DNA of 64,000 nt from Epiperipatus broadwayi. Lineage: Eukaryota > Onychophora > Udeonychophora > Euonychophora > Peripatidae. Position 1 is the first letter of the stretch. Every line of letters starts with the position of its first letter. A program made the position numbers and the translations under genes. Positions 45,735 to 57,617 of the stretch are shown here, in pieces. Below the pieces are notes generated by a model. The model saw only the letters and a program-made list of their open reading frames with translations, ran no database searches and had not been told where the DNA came from. The stretch is taken from positions 1,395,001 through 1,459,000 of the forward strand of contig JAQFVV010000151.1 of assembly GCA_028023455.1 (NCBI GenBank), read 5' to 3'.

Positions 45735-48700
45735 TACCAAACAAGTTAACAAATTTTATTAATAACAGATAAAATTCAAATTCTGTTCTCATAGCAAAAG
45801 ATGTGCTTATATGTGTCCCATATGCATCTCTACCATTTCAATAACTAATTTTTTCATTATACCAGATAGATATGCATTAATAGAAACTCTCTACTTACAA
45901 AATCAATAAGATTAGCTAAGATATAAAAATAAAAAAAAATTATTATTTCATTGTCATAACGATCGCAAAGCTAACTAACTATTTGCAAGATTATATCACC
46001 GTATTTCCAATAGTTCCATGATCCGGACTTTCATACACGAATGTTAATCATTCATACCGAATAACTAAATGTAACAATTATTAGTTAATTAAAACACAAA
46101 CAAGCAAACATATGACATAAACTCTGTCCTGAAAATACTAGTCAGTACCTCATCCATACTATGTGATGATGACCAAATGTCAAATTAGTATGGAGGGAAT
46201 CAACCTAAATTTTATTTACAAAAAAAAAAATTTTTTTCTAGCTTAATCCCCCCCCCGGTTCAACGTTGCTTCTTATGGAATGGACTCTCCTGATTGCAAA
46301 CATGCTGAAACTTCCAAGTATGAGAATAATAAAAGTAGAATTTTGCAAGCGTGTGACATAAGTAAAAAATATACATATAACATGATAATTTTGATTTTGT
46401 TCAAATCTTCCTGATTAGAGTTTATAATTTAAACATTAGTGTCTTTTATGGGTACAGTCCATTCTGATAACTCCTTCATCATTCTCCAGATCCTCTGGTA
46501 ATGCTTGGACAAGGTTTCCATTTCAGACGTCACTCTCTTCCGGGCTCCACTCAAGACACTTTAGACATTTTTCTATGCATTATTATACGAGCGAGTTACA
46601 ACATCACGTTTCATGGCAATTAAGACAACCCCCAGTCCTATGGCACATTTATCTAGCCAGTATGCATAGTTTGGTAATTTTAAAAAAAAATTAAAATTTC
46701 CTTCAGCTTATAAATAGTATTGAGTAAATTTACGCAAGGGAAAGTTTTACTTCGTTTATCAATATGTGCAGGCTATATAACATTCCTTTTTTTTTCTTGT
46801 TCGATTGCGCAGTCTTCTCTCTTCGATTAGCATTATAAAATTATTTTAATTCTTTACTATGCTGCTAAAGTTCATTGATTTTTGCCTTTTTAAATGTTGA
46901 TGACGATTTGCTTTAATTTTCAACGCTTATACAAAATAGATAATATTTTCAAACACATCGTCCATTTTATTCTTTGTTTTAATGTTCAATATTAAGCTAT
47001 TTGCTGCTTGCAGCTGTTATATCACTTGATGTAATATGAAAAGTAAAGGAAATGGATTGGGTTTGTATTTATACTGGGGCTTAACATTCGTTGTCCAGCA
47101 AACTCGCATTTTCAATTTCATTTTCTATCTCTGTAGGTGCCCATTGTTGTGCAAATTAATGGTTGTTGTTGATGTTACATAATAGAATTATGTAGTAAAA
47201 TTCTCTTCTTATTTTCCAACACTTGGTTGCTTAGATATTGACTTGACCTCAGGTCATCACCACATCTACCAAGTTACCATCCTATTTCGTGATGTTTACA
47301 CATTAACAAACAAGTCATTATTGATATATATATACATGAAAGGTTTCTAAGATTAAGCTTTTATTTTCCATTAACAAGGAGCATTTACTTCATTTCAACA
47401 TTATTTTGGTTTGGTACTTATTAAAACAAACTTCAAGTGTGTATATATTTAGATGTATGTTTGCATATAGAAAAATAATATCACGTACCTAACCTATCAT
47501 TTCAATTTCTGTTTTTTTTTTTTTTATGGGTTTAGTCTACTACTGTGGATATATATGGGTGGGCTTTAACCAGATTGTAAGCTACCCTTACAATATATAT
47601 ATATATATACACACACACAAATATATATGCAGTACCATAATAGTAAGGGCAACAAGTATGCAAATGCCTTCGTATATTATTTGGTAAGCAGAATTCACCT
47701 GTTTGTTGTGTTCATAACCAATCAGTTTTATTGGCTACTCTGTATTTAATTAGCATATGAACTTTTTTTTTAAGTTGATTATTAATTACAAAGGAACCTG
47801 TAGAAATTCCAATAAGAAAGTAGATTCATTACTGACTTTATTAATTTCTTCAATTCTACCACTGTAGCCATAGATATGACAATCATCAACTATATGGTTC
47901 GTAATTACTATATGTTCAGAACTTGTTCAGTGACTGTTAAATTCCATTTATGAAGTGGTTGAATGCAACAATCATGGATATTCCTGAATCTATTTGTGAA
48001 ATTATAGTAACATCTATGAAAATCATAAGCTGCAACTTAATTGCTATTGGATCTGGAAAATAAAGTTGAAAACACCAAGAAATCCATTTTTTACAATATA
48101 ATTATGCAATTGTTGTTTTGGATCCTTGGTTGAATTTCCAGAAAGGAGACCCTTATTTGAGATGTATGGTGCTATGTATATAAAAGATAAATTGATAATA
48201 CTATTGTACTAAAAAATAATAAGTAAAGCTTTCAATTAGGAATAATTTGGAATGTTCTAAAAAAATAAGGGATACTGATTTTCTGGAGAACTACAAGCCA
48301 TGATCTCTGTTTATTTTTGCTGAGGGTGTCAAAAAGATTCCAGAGAGCTGAAAAATACAATTTGTATGGACTTTTATTTAATTATTGTAAACTTGAGAAA
48401 TAATTAATTATATTGACAGATATAAGATTTGTAAGTATAATATATATATTTCAATTATAATTGGGCATTGAATTCTGTTAATAAATATATAAAATATAAC
48501 TTGATTTGGCTCCAAAAAGGAGTTATGTATTAATTGAAAGGAGACCATTTAAATCATATTTAAGGCCTTAAATGAACTGAGCAGGGCAAATTCTTAATGT
48601 CCACTTAATATGATTTGTTTTTGTGACTGTTTTTACTATGTGATTATTTATATGATAAATGAACATGAATGGAATAGTCACCAATACGCACATCATGCTG

Positions 48701-48790
48701 TTTACTAATTTTTTTATTTCTAAGTTTAAGATCAAGAGACATAGTGGTCATTTCAATCGCCTGATAGTTCTTAAATATCAGTTAAGTTTT
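45735..48790. other. Intronic stretch without recognised genes
   Basis: Only AT-rich DNA, a CCCCCCCCC run near 46247, and a TA/CA dinucleotide microsatellite at 47592-47628 were seen. No exon of WDR4 is expected here because exons D and E join in phase. Confidence 0.6.
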
Positions 48791-48796
48791 CATGAA

Positions 48797-49099
48797 AGTA
48801 ATATAATTTTCTACTTCTTCTTTTCCTATGTATTGATTTCTATTATAACATATACCATTTACACCTTTTTAGACACTTTATCAATACTTTTATTTGTATT
48901 AAACTAACAGTTTCGACTGTCCTGCAGTTATCATCAGAACTACAATATTATGTATATTAATATGTGGATAAGTGTAATAATTGTATAATTATATATTTGA
49001 ATATTGTAGCTCTGATGATGACTGCAGGACAGTCGAAACTGTTAGTTTAATACAAATAAAAGTATTGATAAAGTGTCTAAAAAAGTGTAAATGGTATGA
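48797..49099. mobile_element. Foldback with hammerhead-like arms and 14-bp target-site duplication
   Basis: The exact direct repeat TAAGTTTTCATGAA lies at 48783-48796 and 49100-49113. Inside, arms ATACCATTTACACCTTTTTA and TAAAAAAGTGTAAATGGTAT are complementary and run to the centre. The right arm contains CTGATGA (49012-49018), stem II GACTG/CAGTC around CAGGA, GAAAC (49035-49039), T and GTT. The left arm has the mirror motif. Short stem I pairing (AGTT with AGCT including G-U) is possible. Confidence 0.88.
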
Positions 49100-49379
49100 T
49101 AAGTTTTCATGAAGGCAGGATGAAGGTGTGTGCGAGTGATCTCTTTTTCTATATATAGATATATACAATTATGAAGACAATTAAATTATGGTCCTTATTC
49201 ACAAGAGATTATGAAGTCACTAACTGAGCCAGCAATTGTAACTGAAGGTAGGGAGTGCTAGAAATCCTCCGATTGTGGACTTTGGATGCCATTTGATAAT
49301 GGCTTTTATGTTTAGATACCTAAAATTGCAGATCACTTTCAAGTGATGAAAGCCTGCACAATTTGGAAGATTAACTGTC

Positions 49380-50910
49380 TAATATTAAATGGGACATGAA
49401 AAGATTAAGAGAATTGATTTAAAATGTGAAGAAGTATAATTGGAATAGGATTCATTATAAATAAAAAAGTGGAAGAACAACATTGGGGAGGTTGGTGGTA
49501 TATCAGACAGATTAGCAAGATTAGGGATTCAACTCAGTGGAAGATATCAAATGTAGATAATTCAGTCTACACTCAACAAGTAGAGAATTTTTAAATGGAT
49601 AAACAAAAGGTTTTTGATCAGACCAAACATTTTAAAATTATCATAGGAGACTTTAATGTTAGAATTAGTAAATGATTCAAAAATAAAAAACTGCTGTAGA
49701 TTAATTTGATTATGGAAACAGAAATGAACAAGAATACAGAAATTGTGGAGTTTTCATCAAAACAAAAAGTTAGGAATTCGTTCTTTGAGAAAAATGCTAA
49801 ATAGAAAGACATGGAAGAATCCAAATGAAGGTACTGTAGAATTGGATTATTTTTTAATCAACAGAAAATATGTATTTCAGGATTTTAATGTTTTTAACAG
49901 ATCCAAAACAAGAAGAGATCATCAATTAATGAGATATATAACACATATTAATGCAAAACTAGAGAGACAACAACTATTAAGAAAGACATTATTAACAATT
50001 GATATTTCTAACCTTCAGAAATATTTTAATTTAAAATACATCTTTCAAACTTTTTAAAAATATTAACAGTCTTAAGTAAAGTCAACAAGAAAATAACATA
50101 TTCTACTTAAGAATTGCAAGAAATATAGCTAGTACAAATAAAAAACCACTCATTTACCAATAAATTTTCTACTGAGTGTATGAAGAAAACAAGGAATATG
50201 ACATTTTTTTAAAATGATTAAGTAGAATTGAATGTTAGAGTTTTGTAAAATAGTGTGGAAAAGAGTTATAAGAAAATATAATTGAATTGATAAGGAAAGT
50301 TATAGAAGAGAATAAAAGTCTTAAAATGTTAAATATTTTGGTATTGAAAGAAAAATTATTTATGCAATAAGAAGAAATTATATCATCTATAGAAAAATAT
50401 ATAATAATAAAGAACAAGAAAACAAAAACTATCTCTTCAGAACTGCCAAATATTTTAAATGAAGAGATGAAATGTACAATTAAATCTGTCAAGAAAGGAA
50501 AAGCTCCAAGTTGGAATTATTAGTGATATTTTTTTTAAAAAAGGCAAATAAAAAAATAGAAAAATTATTGACAAAGGTATATATCAAATATATAAATTTA
50601 TATCAGATGATTAGAAGGATGTAATAGTAATCTTGATATTTGAGAGGTGACAAAGAAGATATTAGAAATTACAGACCTATCAATTCTATACAAAATCTTT
50701 ACCAAAATAACTAACTGCTAATCATCTATAACAAATTTTGGATTCTAGTCAACCAAAAGAACTAATCAAATTTAAAAGCAATTTTAGTGCAATGGATAAT
50801 CCAAATGTTGAGAGAAATTATAGAAAGAACCAAAGAAGATGCTTCAAATTTTTAGTTTATGGAAGAGCATTTGATTCTAAAAACATTACAGTAATTAAAG
50901 CTTTGGATTA
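49380..50910 (+). pseudogene. RTE LINE: endonuclease plus start of reverse transcriptase (decayed)
   Basis: Fragments in changing frames give the endonuclease: GFIINKKVEEQ, KIIIGDFNVRISK (the GDFNAKIG motif), VEFSSKQKV and RNSFFEKNAK, then ELDYFLINRKYVFQDF and a DHQLMR block (the terminal SDH motif of the nuclease). Next come VKKGKAP, RNYRPISILYKIFTKI and NQMLREIIERTKE-type RT segments. It stops at about 50910, where an inverted-repeat element is inserted (50918). This is the longest RTE copy here, with too many stops and frameshifts to be active. Confidence 0.85.
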
Positions 50911-50917
50911 TCAATAC

Positions 50918-51877
50918 ACCTGGGTCTCATTTTATGCTATAGATAGGTTCCACAGAAAACTCGCATTAAAAAAAAATCGCACAAAAATAGACTTAACTAC
51001 TTACCTTGAAAAATGGGGGATAGGTTCTATATTTTTCAGAATTTGCATAAAAGCAAAGCAACAAGGAAAAATTACTTTAAAATTTGCATTAAAAAAATAA
51101 GCAAATAAAGTATGACTAATAAAAAATTTCAAATATTTGAAAAAAATTAATACATGACAAACTTTTTTTATTACTACAGTATTTAATTTTTCATACATAT
51201 TTTAACCATTACTGCTAGCATTCGTTTGTAAACTGGTAAGAAATCAGATTCGATGTGATGTGATGTATTGTGGCTTCTTAAACGAAGTCAAGAATCTCTC
51301 AGCAATTATGCCTAGAGAAACCTGTTAGCCACTTTATTTTTATTCGTGATGTGATGTACAACTAGCACTATTTTCAGTCTTGTGCTGTGTTAATGGTTTT
51401 CTGTTTCTATATTAAAAAAAATGAGATCGCAATCAAAACAAAAAGATTATACATTATCATTAGAAAGATTATTTTCAGTTTATAAAATCTTCGTTTTTTA
51501 TTTTAAAAATCTAAAAGATTATTTATTTCTGTTATATATAACAAAATACGGTTTAAAAGTTTAAATTTTTTGAATATTTGTGATGTTTTTATATGTAAAT
51601 ATAAATGTATTATTATTATTTACTCATTAGTATAAGTAGGTTATTTACATAGAAGCTAAAATTCTAAATACAGCTTCAGGCCATATTCACGTTAGCTGCT
51701 AATATAACATTATATTTTTGAAAAAAAAAAAAAAGTATTTCAAGTCAAAATAAGTTATTAATAATTTAAATTTCTTGATATCTAATAAATATAGTGAAAT
51801 ATGAAAGATATTAAGAAGAAACATGAATCACATAACTTCAAAATCGCATTAAAATCTGCATAAAACGAGACCCAGGT
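50918..51877. mobile_element. Inverted-repeat DNA element inserted in the RTE copy
   Basis: ACCTGGGTCTCATTTTATGC (50918-50937) is matched by GCATAAAACGAGACCCAGGT (51858-51877) with one mismatch. Further inward both ends share AAATCGCA-type strings. The interior contains a LINE tail on the minus strand (51253-51345). No transposase was recognised and no clear target duplication was seen. Confidence 0.75.
51253..51345 (-). repeat. 3' tail of the 27/30-kb LINE family
   Basis: On the minus strand it reads AAAGTGGCTAACAGGTTTC, then GCTGAGAGATTCTTGACTTC, then AAGAAGCCACAATACATCAC. This matches the end of the copy at 30865-30957. Confidence 0.75.
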
Positions 51878-51952
51878 ATATATAGACCTGGAATAGTATC
51901 ATATTCTGAAAATATTACCAAATTCACCACTTCCTTATTTTTGCTGTAATAT

Positions 51953-52494
51953 TAAAAACAGGCAAAACTCTCCATACGTATTGCCACTCAGTGCAAGCCA
52001 GAGTAATCAGTGGATGCCAAAAGGTTTGTGCATAAAATTCCTGTCTAATGCCTACTCATCCAATATCCCCAGTCTAGTTTCTGGCTTGTGGCCTTCGTCA
52101 GTAAGGAGCCTTGGATCTGAGAACGCTGCACCTAGATCTTAGGATCTAATACAACCCTCCAACAGCCACCCCTTATCTCTACTTAACTACACAACTATGA
52201 GTCTTAAACTGTAAACACTATAATATTTTCAATCCAAACTCATTAGCTTATATAGTCATATAGGTCTGAACTCAGATCAGTACCTATACATTTTGGTATC
52301 TTTGGTTCTTTAATAACCATAGACACCACTATACTATTAGGCGGGATTGGTTTTAAACCAATAAACATCACATGATCACTATTTCTTATGCTTGCTTATA
52401 ACTGTTATTAAAATAGACAATACGTATGGAGAATTTTACCTGTTTTAACAACAGTTATAAGCAAATGTAAGAAATGGTGATCATGTGATATTTA
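51953..52494. mobile_element. Hammerhead element with head-to-tail unit and 13-bp target-site duplication
   Basis: The exact direct repeat TTTGCTGTAATAT flanks it (51940-51952 and 52495-52507). One complete unit runs from AAAACAGGCAAAACTC (51955) through the ribozyme, TTAGGCGGGATTGG and CCAATAAACATCACATGATC to a second unit start AAAATAGACAA at 52410. This gives a head-to-tail period of about 455 bp. It then turns back: AACAACAGTTATAAGCAAAT and GGTGATCATGTGAT are the complement of the preceding leader. It has both tandem and foldback character. Confidence 0.88.
52058..52116 (-). ncRNA. Hammerhead ribozyme motif, cleavage triplet GAC
   Basis: Minus strand CTGACGA, GGC/GCC stem II with loop CACAA, GAAAC, TA, then GAC instead of GTC. 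Both stem I halves are conserved (ATCCAAGG with TTGGAT, CTCCTTA with TGGGGA). Only the U16.1 position appears damaged. Confidence 0.65.
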
Positions 52495-52689
52495 TTTGCT
52501 GTAATATCTTTTATAAATGCAATTTATTCACTCTACTTTGAACACTTTCTTAGCAAAAACCTTTTTCTGTACATATATGCATACCAGTAAAATATTTAAA
52601 TAAAAGTGGCTTTGAAGAAGACTGCAGGACAATCGAAATGTAAGATTGTATATGCATTTGTGTACAATAAAAGGTTTTTTGATAAAAAG

Positions 52690-53400
52690 TGTTAAATTTG
52701 CATTTATGTATCATCATCATCAACCATTATCAATCCACTGCAGGATGAAGGTCTCTCCAAGTTCAATCCATCTTTTCTGATCTTTAGCTTCTCTTCTCCA
52801 CATCACCCCTGCACACTTACTTATTTTATCCATCCATCTCACATGTGGTCTCTTTCTTTTACAATCTCTTGGAATCCAGTTTAAAATTTCAATTGTCCAT
52901 CTATTATCATCTCTTCTAGCAATATGTCCAGCTCAACTCCACTTCAGTCTTTTAATTTTTTTAATGAGATCAGTAACACCTGTTTGTTCTCTTACCCATA
53001 CATTGCGTTTTCGATCTCTTCTTGTTACTCTCAACATGCATCTCTCCATACTTCTTTGAGTGGTTTGAAGTCTCTGTATTGCTCTTCTATTAAATGTCCA
53101 AGTCTCAGATCCATAAGTAAGAACTGGCAAAACACAGTTATTAAAAACCTTCCTTTTCAAACACATAGGCATATTTCCTTTTAGTATCAAGTTATTTCTA
53201 CCAAAAGCACTCCAACCAAGTTTAATTCTATGATTAATTTCATCCATTATGTTTCCATCTGTATTAATAATCTGACCAAGGTATTTGTAACTGTTAACTT
53301 CTTCTAATTCATCATAATCAATTTTTATTTTCATATTTTGAGAAAATCTATTGAACATTACTTTAGTCTTTTTAACATTTATCTTTAGTCCTACTTTCAT
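52690..53400 (-). pseudogene. RTE LINE, C-terminal half of reverse transcriptase and 3' tail
   Basis: A 155-codon open frame (52933-53400) with VGLKINVKKTKVMFN, SYKYLGQIINTDGN, EINHRIKLGWSAFGR, TYGSETWTF and ERCMLRVTRRDRKRN. These are the post-palm and thumb segments typical of RTE-clade ORFs. Downstream to 52690 it ends in an ATGATGATG-type tail, which is characteristic of RTE 3' ends. It is 5'-truncated. It is the best-preserved coding piece of a transposon in this window. Confidence 0.9.
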
Positions 53401-53479
53401 CTGATAACTCCTGCAACATTTCCTGTAACTCTAAAGCATTATGTATCATATTCTGAAGAATTTTTATCAAAATGCAACA

Positions 53480-53870
53480 GTAGTGATTAGATTACACAGG
53501 TGTAGAACAGGTGATTCCATACTTCCAAAATTTATTCAGCAGTTTTACAAAGGGTATTCTGTGAATTAAAATGGGAAGCGAAGGGGATAAAAGTTAATAA
53601 AGACTATTTAAGGCATCTAGATTTTGCAAATGTGCTTAAGAACTTGGAGAAATGTTATAAAAGTTACTGGATGAAAGTAGGACTAAAGATCACTGCTACA
53701 AAGACTAAAATAATGTTCAACATAAGTTAACAACTACAAATACTTTGGTCATACTAATGTAGATGGAAACAATGGATGAAATTAATCATAGAATTAAATG
53801 TAGATGGAGAACTTTTGATAAAAATAACTTGGTATTAATTAATTAAAAGGAAATATGCTTATGTCCATTT
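53480..53870 (+). pseudogene. RTE LINE reverse transcriptase fragment in opposite orientation
   Basis: Plus-strand fragments read RTGDSILPKFIQQFYKG (compare RQGDTISPKLF), a LRHLDFANVLKNLE-like segment, and KVGLKITATKTKIMF, which overlaps the start of the minus-strand piece at 53400. It faces away from that piece. Stops and indels are frequent. It may be the inverted 5' part of the same insertion (twin priming) or a second insertion. Confidence 0.75.
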
Positions 53871-54314
53871 TGAATTGCTAATCTCTATCCAGCTATTATA
53901 TTTCAAATAAACTTCATCTATTAAATAAAACCATAACCTCAGGTTCTTCACATGAAAGTGGCTAATGGGTATATTTATTTCATTCAGATAATGAATTTTA
54001 CATAAACTATATTTCATCACAATAGGATTACTTCTGATTATTCCTGTATAATAGCATATCAGCATTATTTTGTAGCTGTAAATATCTATTTATTCATTTT
54101 CCTTGCCTTTATCCTGAATTTAAAATTTCTGTTGCAGATATATAAATGTTATTGTTTTTTTATAAAATGTTTTGTTTTTAAATTTAAATTCACACTTGTT
54201 ACCTAATTTATTTATTTTACTATTTAAATAAAAGGTAGTATAATGAATGCAGCACTCCCTAATTATCTATTTAAAAATTAGTTTTAGCGTCATCTTAACA
54301 TTTCACTTCTCCAG

Positions 54315-54483
54315 TACAAATGCCAACAATAACATTGAAATCTGTGCTAGAGGGCAGCACCAGTTGTTAAACGTGCCTTGGGATATTTCTTTTGATCAAA
54401 AAGAGAGATTATGGGTTCTTCAACCTGAACCACGACATTCAGTCCAAGTTTACAAATTACGAATTGACGAGAATCAAATAAAG
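54315..54483 (+). CDS. WDR4: WDR4 exon E
   Basis: One base completing Ser, then 56 codons. It includes the family block VPWDISFDQKERLWVLQPEP, which corresponds to VWDVAFxETQGLWVLQ of vertebrate WDR4. It follows the ARGQHQLLNV strand and leads to VQVYKLRIDENQIK. The acceptor is CACTTCTCCAG and the donor is GTAATT at 54484. It ends in phase 0. The rest of the protein (C-terminal helix with the FDNVTxYLxxKExR motif in homologues) must be encoded downstream, but no matching exon was recognised up to 64000. Confidence 0.95.
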
Positions 54484-54875
54484 GTAATTTGATTTTTTAA
54501 TATTCATTTTCAACTACAACATTTTATGTGTAAATAAAAAAAATATATGAATATACAAAACAAATAACAGAAATAAAGTTCATTGTTGTTTTTTTTTAAT
54601 TATGCGCGATTAAAATTGGTGTGTGAATAAATAATTAAAATCTTTAAGCTTGTCTAATATTTCAAACAGCAATCGTAAGTTTATGTTGATTGCTGGAATC
54701 ACAAAATGCAGTCTTGCTGTGACTTACCAACTGATTAATTTATCAAACAAGTTGAATCACATTATATAAATACTTCACCCTATTGCCTTTCCTTGCAGCC
54801 ACACATAAATTAGTATGGCTATTCCAACTCCAAGAAGTAAAAAGAAAAATAATACTACAATCATTATATTAACAT

Positions 54876-55510
54876 TGATTCCTTTGTTCAACATTTAGAA
54901 TGCTTTTTAAGTTGTAACCTGAGGAAGTGATTTACTCCCTTTGTTTACATATCATTAAGCTATGTTTAATTTAAAACAATGAACATTGCCAATTGCTCAA
55001 CAAGCTTTGTGATAAATGCTTAGCTAGAGAAAGCATTTAAAGTATCTGTCAGGAAACCCCACCCCCCAAACCTCTTGTCAGGATGACCCCCCCCCCAAAC
55101 ATTTTAAATGCTTTCTCCAGCTAAGCATTTATCACAAAGCTTGTTGAGCGATTGGCAATGCTCATTATTTATATCTTACAAGCTTAAGAGAATGGGGTCA
55201 TGTGATCTATGACTATTTTTATGTTTAATTTAAAGTTTACATATTAAATCTTGTTTAATTATTCCAATCAACATGTTAAATGTGGGATGCTGTCTCCAGC
55301 CTTTAAATTGTAACTTTAGTAACTCTTAATTGCCATATTCCATCTCGTTGATAAATTAATTTCATTCTGAATTACCAACAATGTTGACAAAGGAATGCTT
55401 ATAAATATCAGAGCAACTAAGAACAGGGATTCATTCTACTCTTGATTCCTTTGTTCAGCATTTAGTGTTGTTAAGTCATACTCTGGGGAATTACATTTTC
55501 CCCAATATTT
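54876..55510. repeat. Inverted repeat flanked by direct repeats
   Basis: TTGATTCCTTTGTTCAACATT (near 54877) recurs as TTGATTCCTTTGTTCAGCATT at about 55442. Between them, 54978-55041 and 55107-55168 form an inverted repeat with GCTCAACAAGCTTTGTGATA and its complement around C-rich runs (CCCCACCCCCC, ACCCCCCCCC). Confidence 0.75.
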
Positions 55511-55913
55511 TCTCGATGAAAACACTATTGTCCTTCTTTAGAATATCTTTGAGATAATCGTTATGACGTAACTAAGGATGCAATGAACCCGTGCTGAAGC
55601 TCATTATAAAACATCCTTTTAGGAAAGTCTTTGTTTCAATGCCCAATCCAGCAAAGATGTGATTTTACAATGTGGACTTCATGATGTCACATCTTGTGAA
55701 GTGGTGAACATATTGATTGGTCTTATGATTTTGTTATTGTAGTTTTAAAATTGTATTGAGCATGTTTATGTATACATTGCAAAGGAAAATATATACTACG
55801 AATGTGGTATATGCCTACAGTCAGTGTCAATTGGGCTCCTTAAGCGCCTGATGATACATGAAAAGAAGTAACAGATAGTCATCTTGCATGAGCAATTTAT
55901 GTTTTATAATTAC

Positions 55914-56185
55914 CATATAATACTAAATCATCCATGCACTTTACTACTGTTACACGATGGTTTATTTACCACCCTCTTTTACAGTTTTGATTGCCCCAGT
56001 AATCTTCTTCATAACTTTATAAGTCCTAACCTCAACTGCTGAATTCAAATTTTAAAAAATTTATCATTATTAGGAGATATAAAGTTCTGAAGAAGATTGC
56101 TGGGGCAATCGAAACTGTAAAAGAGGGTGGTAAACAAAGCATTGTGTAACAGTAGTAAAGGGTATGGATGGTTTAGTATTATATG
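55914..56185. mobile_element. Foldback with hammerhead-like cores (CTGAAGA class)
   Basis: The outer arms CATATAATACTAAATCATCC and GGATGGTTTAGTATTATATG are complementary, continuing through CTTTACTACTGTTACAC and ACCACCCTCTTTTACAGTTT. The right arm has CTGAAGA (56087-56093), a strong stem II GATTGC/GCAATC with loop TGGG, GAAAC (56111-56115), T and GTA. The left arm has the mirror motif (CTTCTTCA for the core). Stem I is weak. Confidence 0.82.
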
Positions 56186-56744
56186 ATATACATTTGGCAA
56201 TGCAATAAGAAAGAATAGTTATTATGTTTATAATTCTGTATTGTGTTTGTTATAAGATATTCAGAATAATATGTTGGGCTCTGCAATATGAATACTATAT
56301 CAATTCAGATTGCAGAATTACATTTCATCCTGTTTACTTACTGGATTAACTCTACAATTAATTACATTGACAACTTTTTTTTTTATTCCATCTACATCTG
56401 GCCCAGTTTTCAATTTAGGAAGGTTAGACCCCATTATGAACTAAATACACCAATTCAAAATTAAATACTTAGTCCAAAATTAAATTACAAATCTTCTACT
56501 AATGCTTTCCCTACCAAGGCAGATTTCACAAGTGCAAACTATCACAAAACAAATATATATTGTACCGGTCAAAATAGTATGCTCACTTAACAAGATTCAA
56601 ATCCTAAGCAAAAGTTCCTCGAATCCGATCATGCTCGAGATACACAGGTCTGGAGCAGTCCTGAATTCTAACCTATTTGCCTATTCTTCGAATCTCTGAC
56701 CCAATGAACAACAATTCTGATGACACAGTAAAATTATTTTAAAT

Positions 56745-56815
56745 CCGTGCCTATAAGCAAGCGGTAGAGCATAAGATCAGGCTGATGATGATGATCGAGG
56801 TCGGAGTAGCCCAGG
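56745..56815 (+). repeat. Possible tRNA-derived repeat head
   Basis: CTATAAGCAAGCGGTAGAGC resembles a Pol III A box, and GAGGTCGGAGTAGCCC could be a degenerate B box about 30 bp later. A GATGATGATGAT run separates them. The pairing was not convincing as a tRNA. Confidence 0.3.
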
Positions 56816-57617
56816 AATTACATTTATTACACTTATTTATTAATGCTAAGCTCTTAGCTAAAGAAAGTAGCTCTAAATATTAACTCGAAACTAATAATTC
56901 AACGACAAACCAGGATTTACATGAAATAGATTTATTTATTAAATATTAAACAAACGCATATATATATTACAAAAGATTAAAGAAATGTATGTATATTTTA
57001 CCAAATAGTTTCACGCTTGGGACAATATTGTTTATCTACAAGACTTGGGAATTTGTTGTATAAAATCCCCTCTATCACTCATTTAATAAATATAATTTTA
57101 CAGATGCAATTTTATAGTGTTTTATAACTTATGCGGAGTTAATAAGCTAATTAAAGAAAACTTTTGCTACGGAGCATTGTGTATGCCGAAATTAAATATA
57201 AAAGATCGTGACAGTTTTAACAGTAAATGATTTATTTGATAACGGGCAAAATATATGATTACCATCATGTATTTCTTAGGAGAACCATTATTTATACTTT
57301 TATTCGCATTGTTTGGAAAAGACGTCCTTTAGAAATAAGAAACAAACAATGCGCTTTATTTACGAGAGTAAGTTATGCAATCATTAATATAAATTAGATT
57401 TACGTCTATAGGAATCGATAACGGTTTTTAAAAGAAAGCATCTTAACTCAATGAACTAAATGTATTTTTACGAAATGAATCATTATCTTTAACATATCAC
57501 TGCGACTTATTAAAGGTTAGGCGGACGGTAACGGTACTAGCATACAATAACAAAATAAAGCCTCATGGCGATTGCGGATATTTTATCATTTTAAAAGAAT
57601 ATTTGAAACGAACTTAG

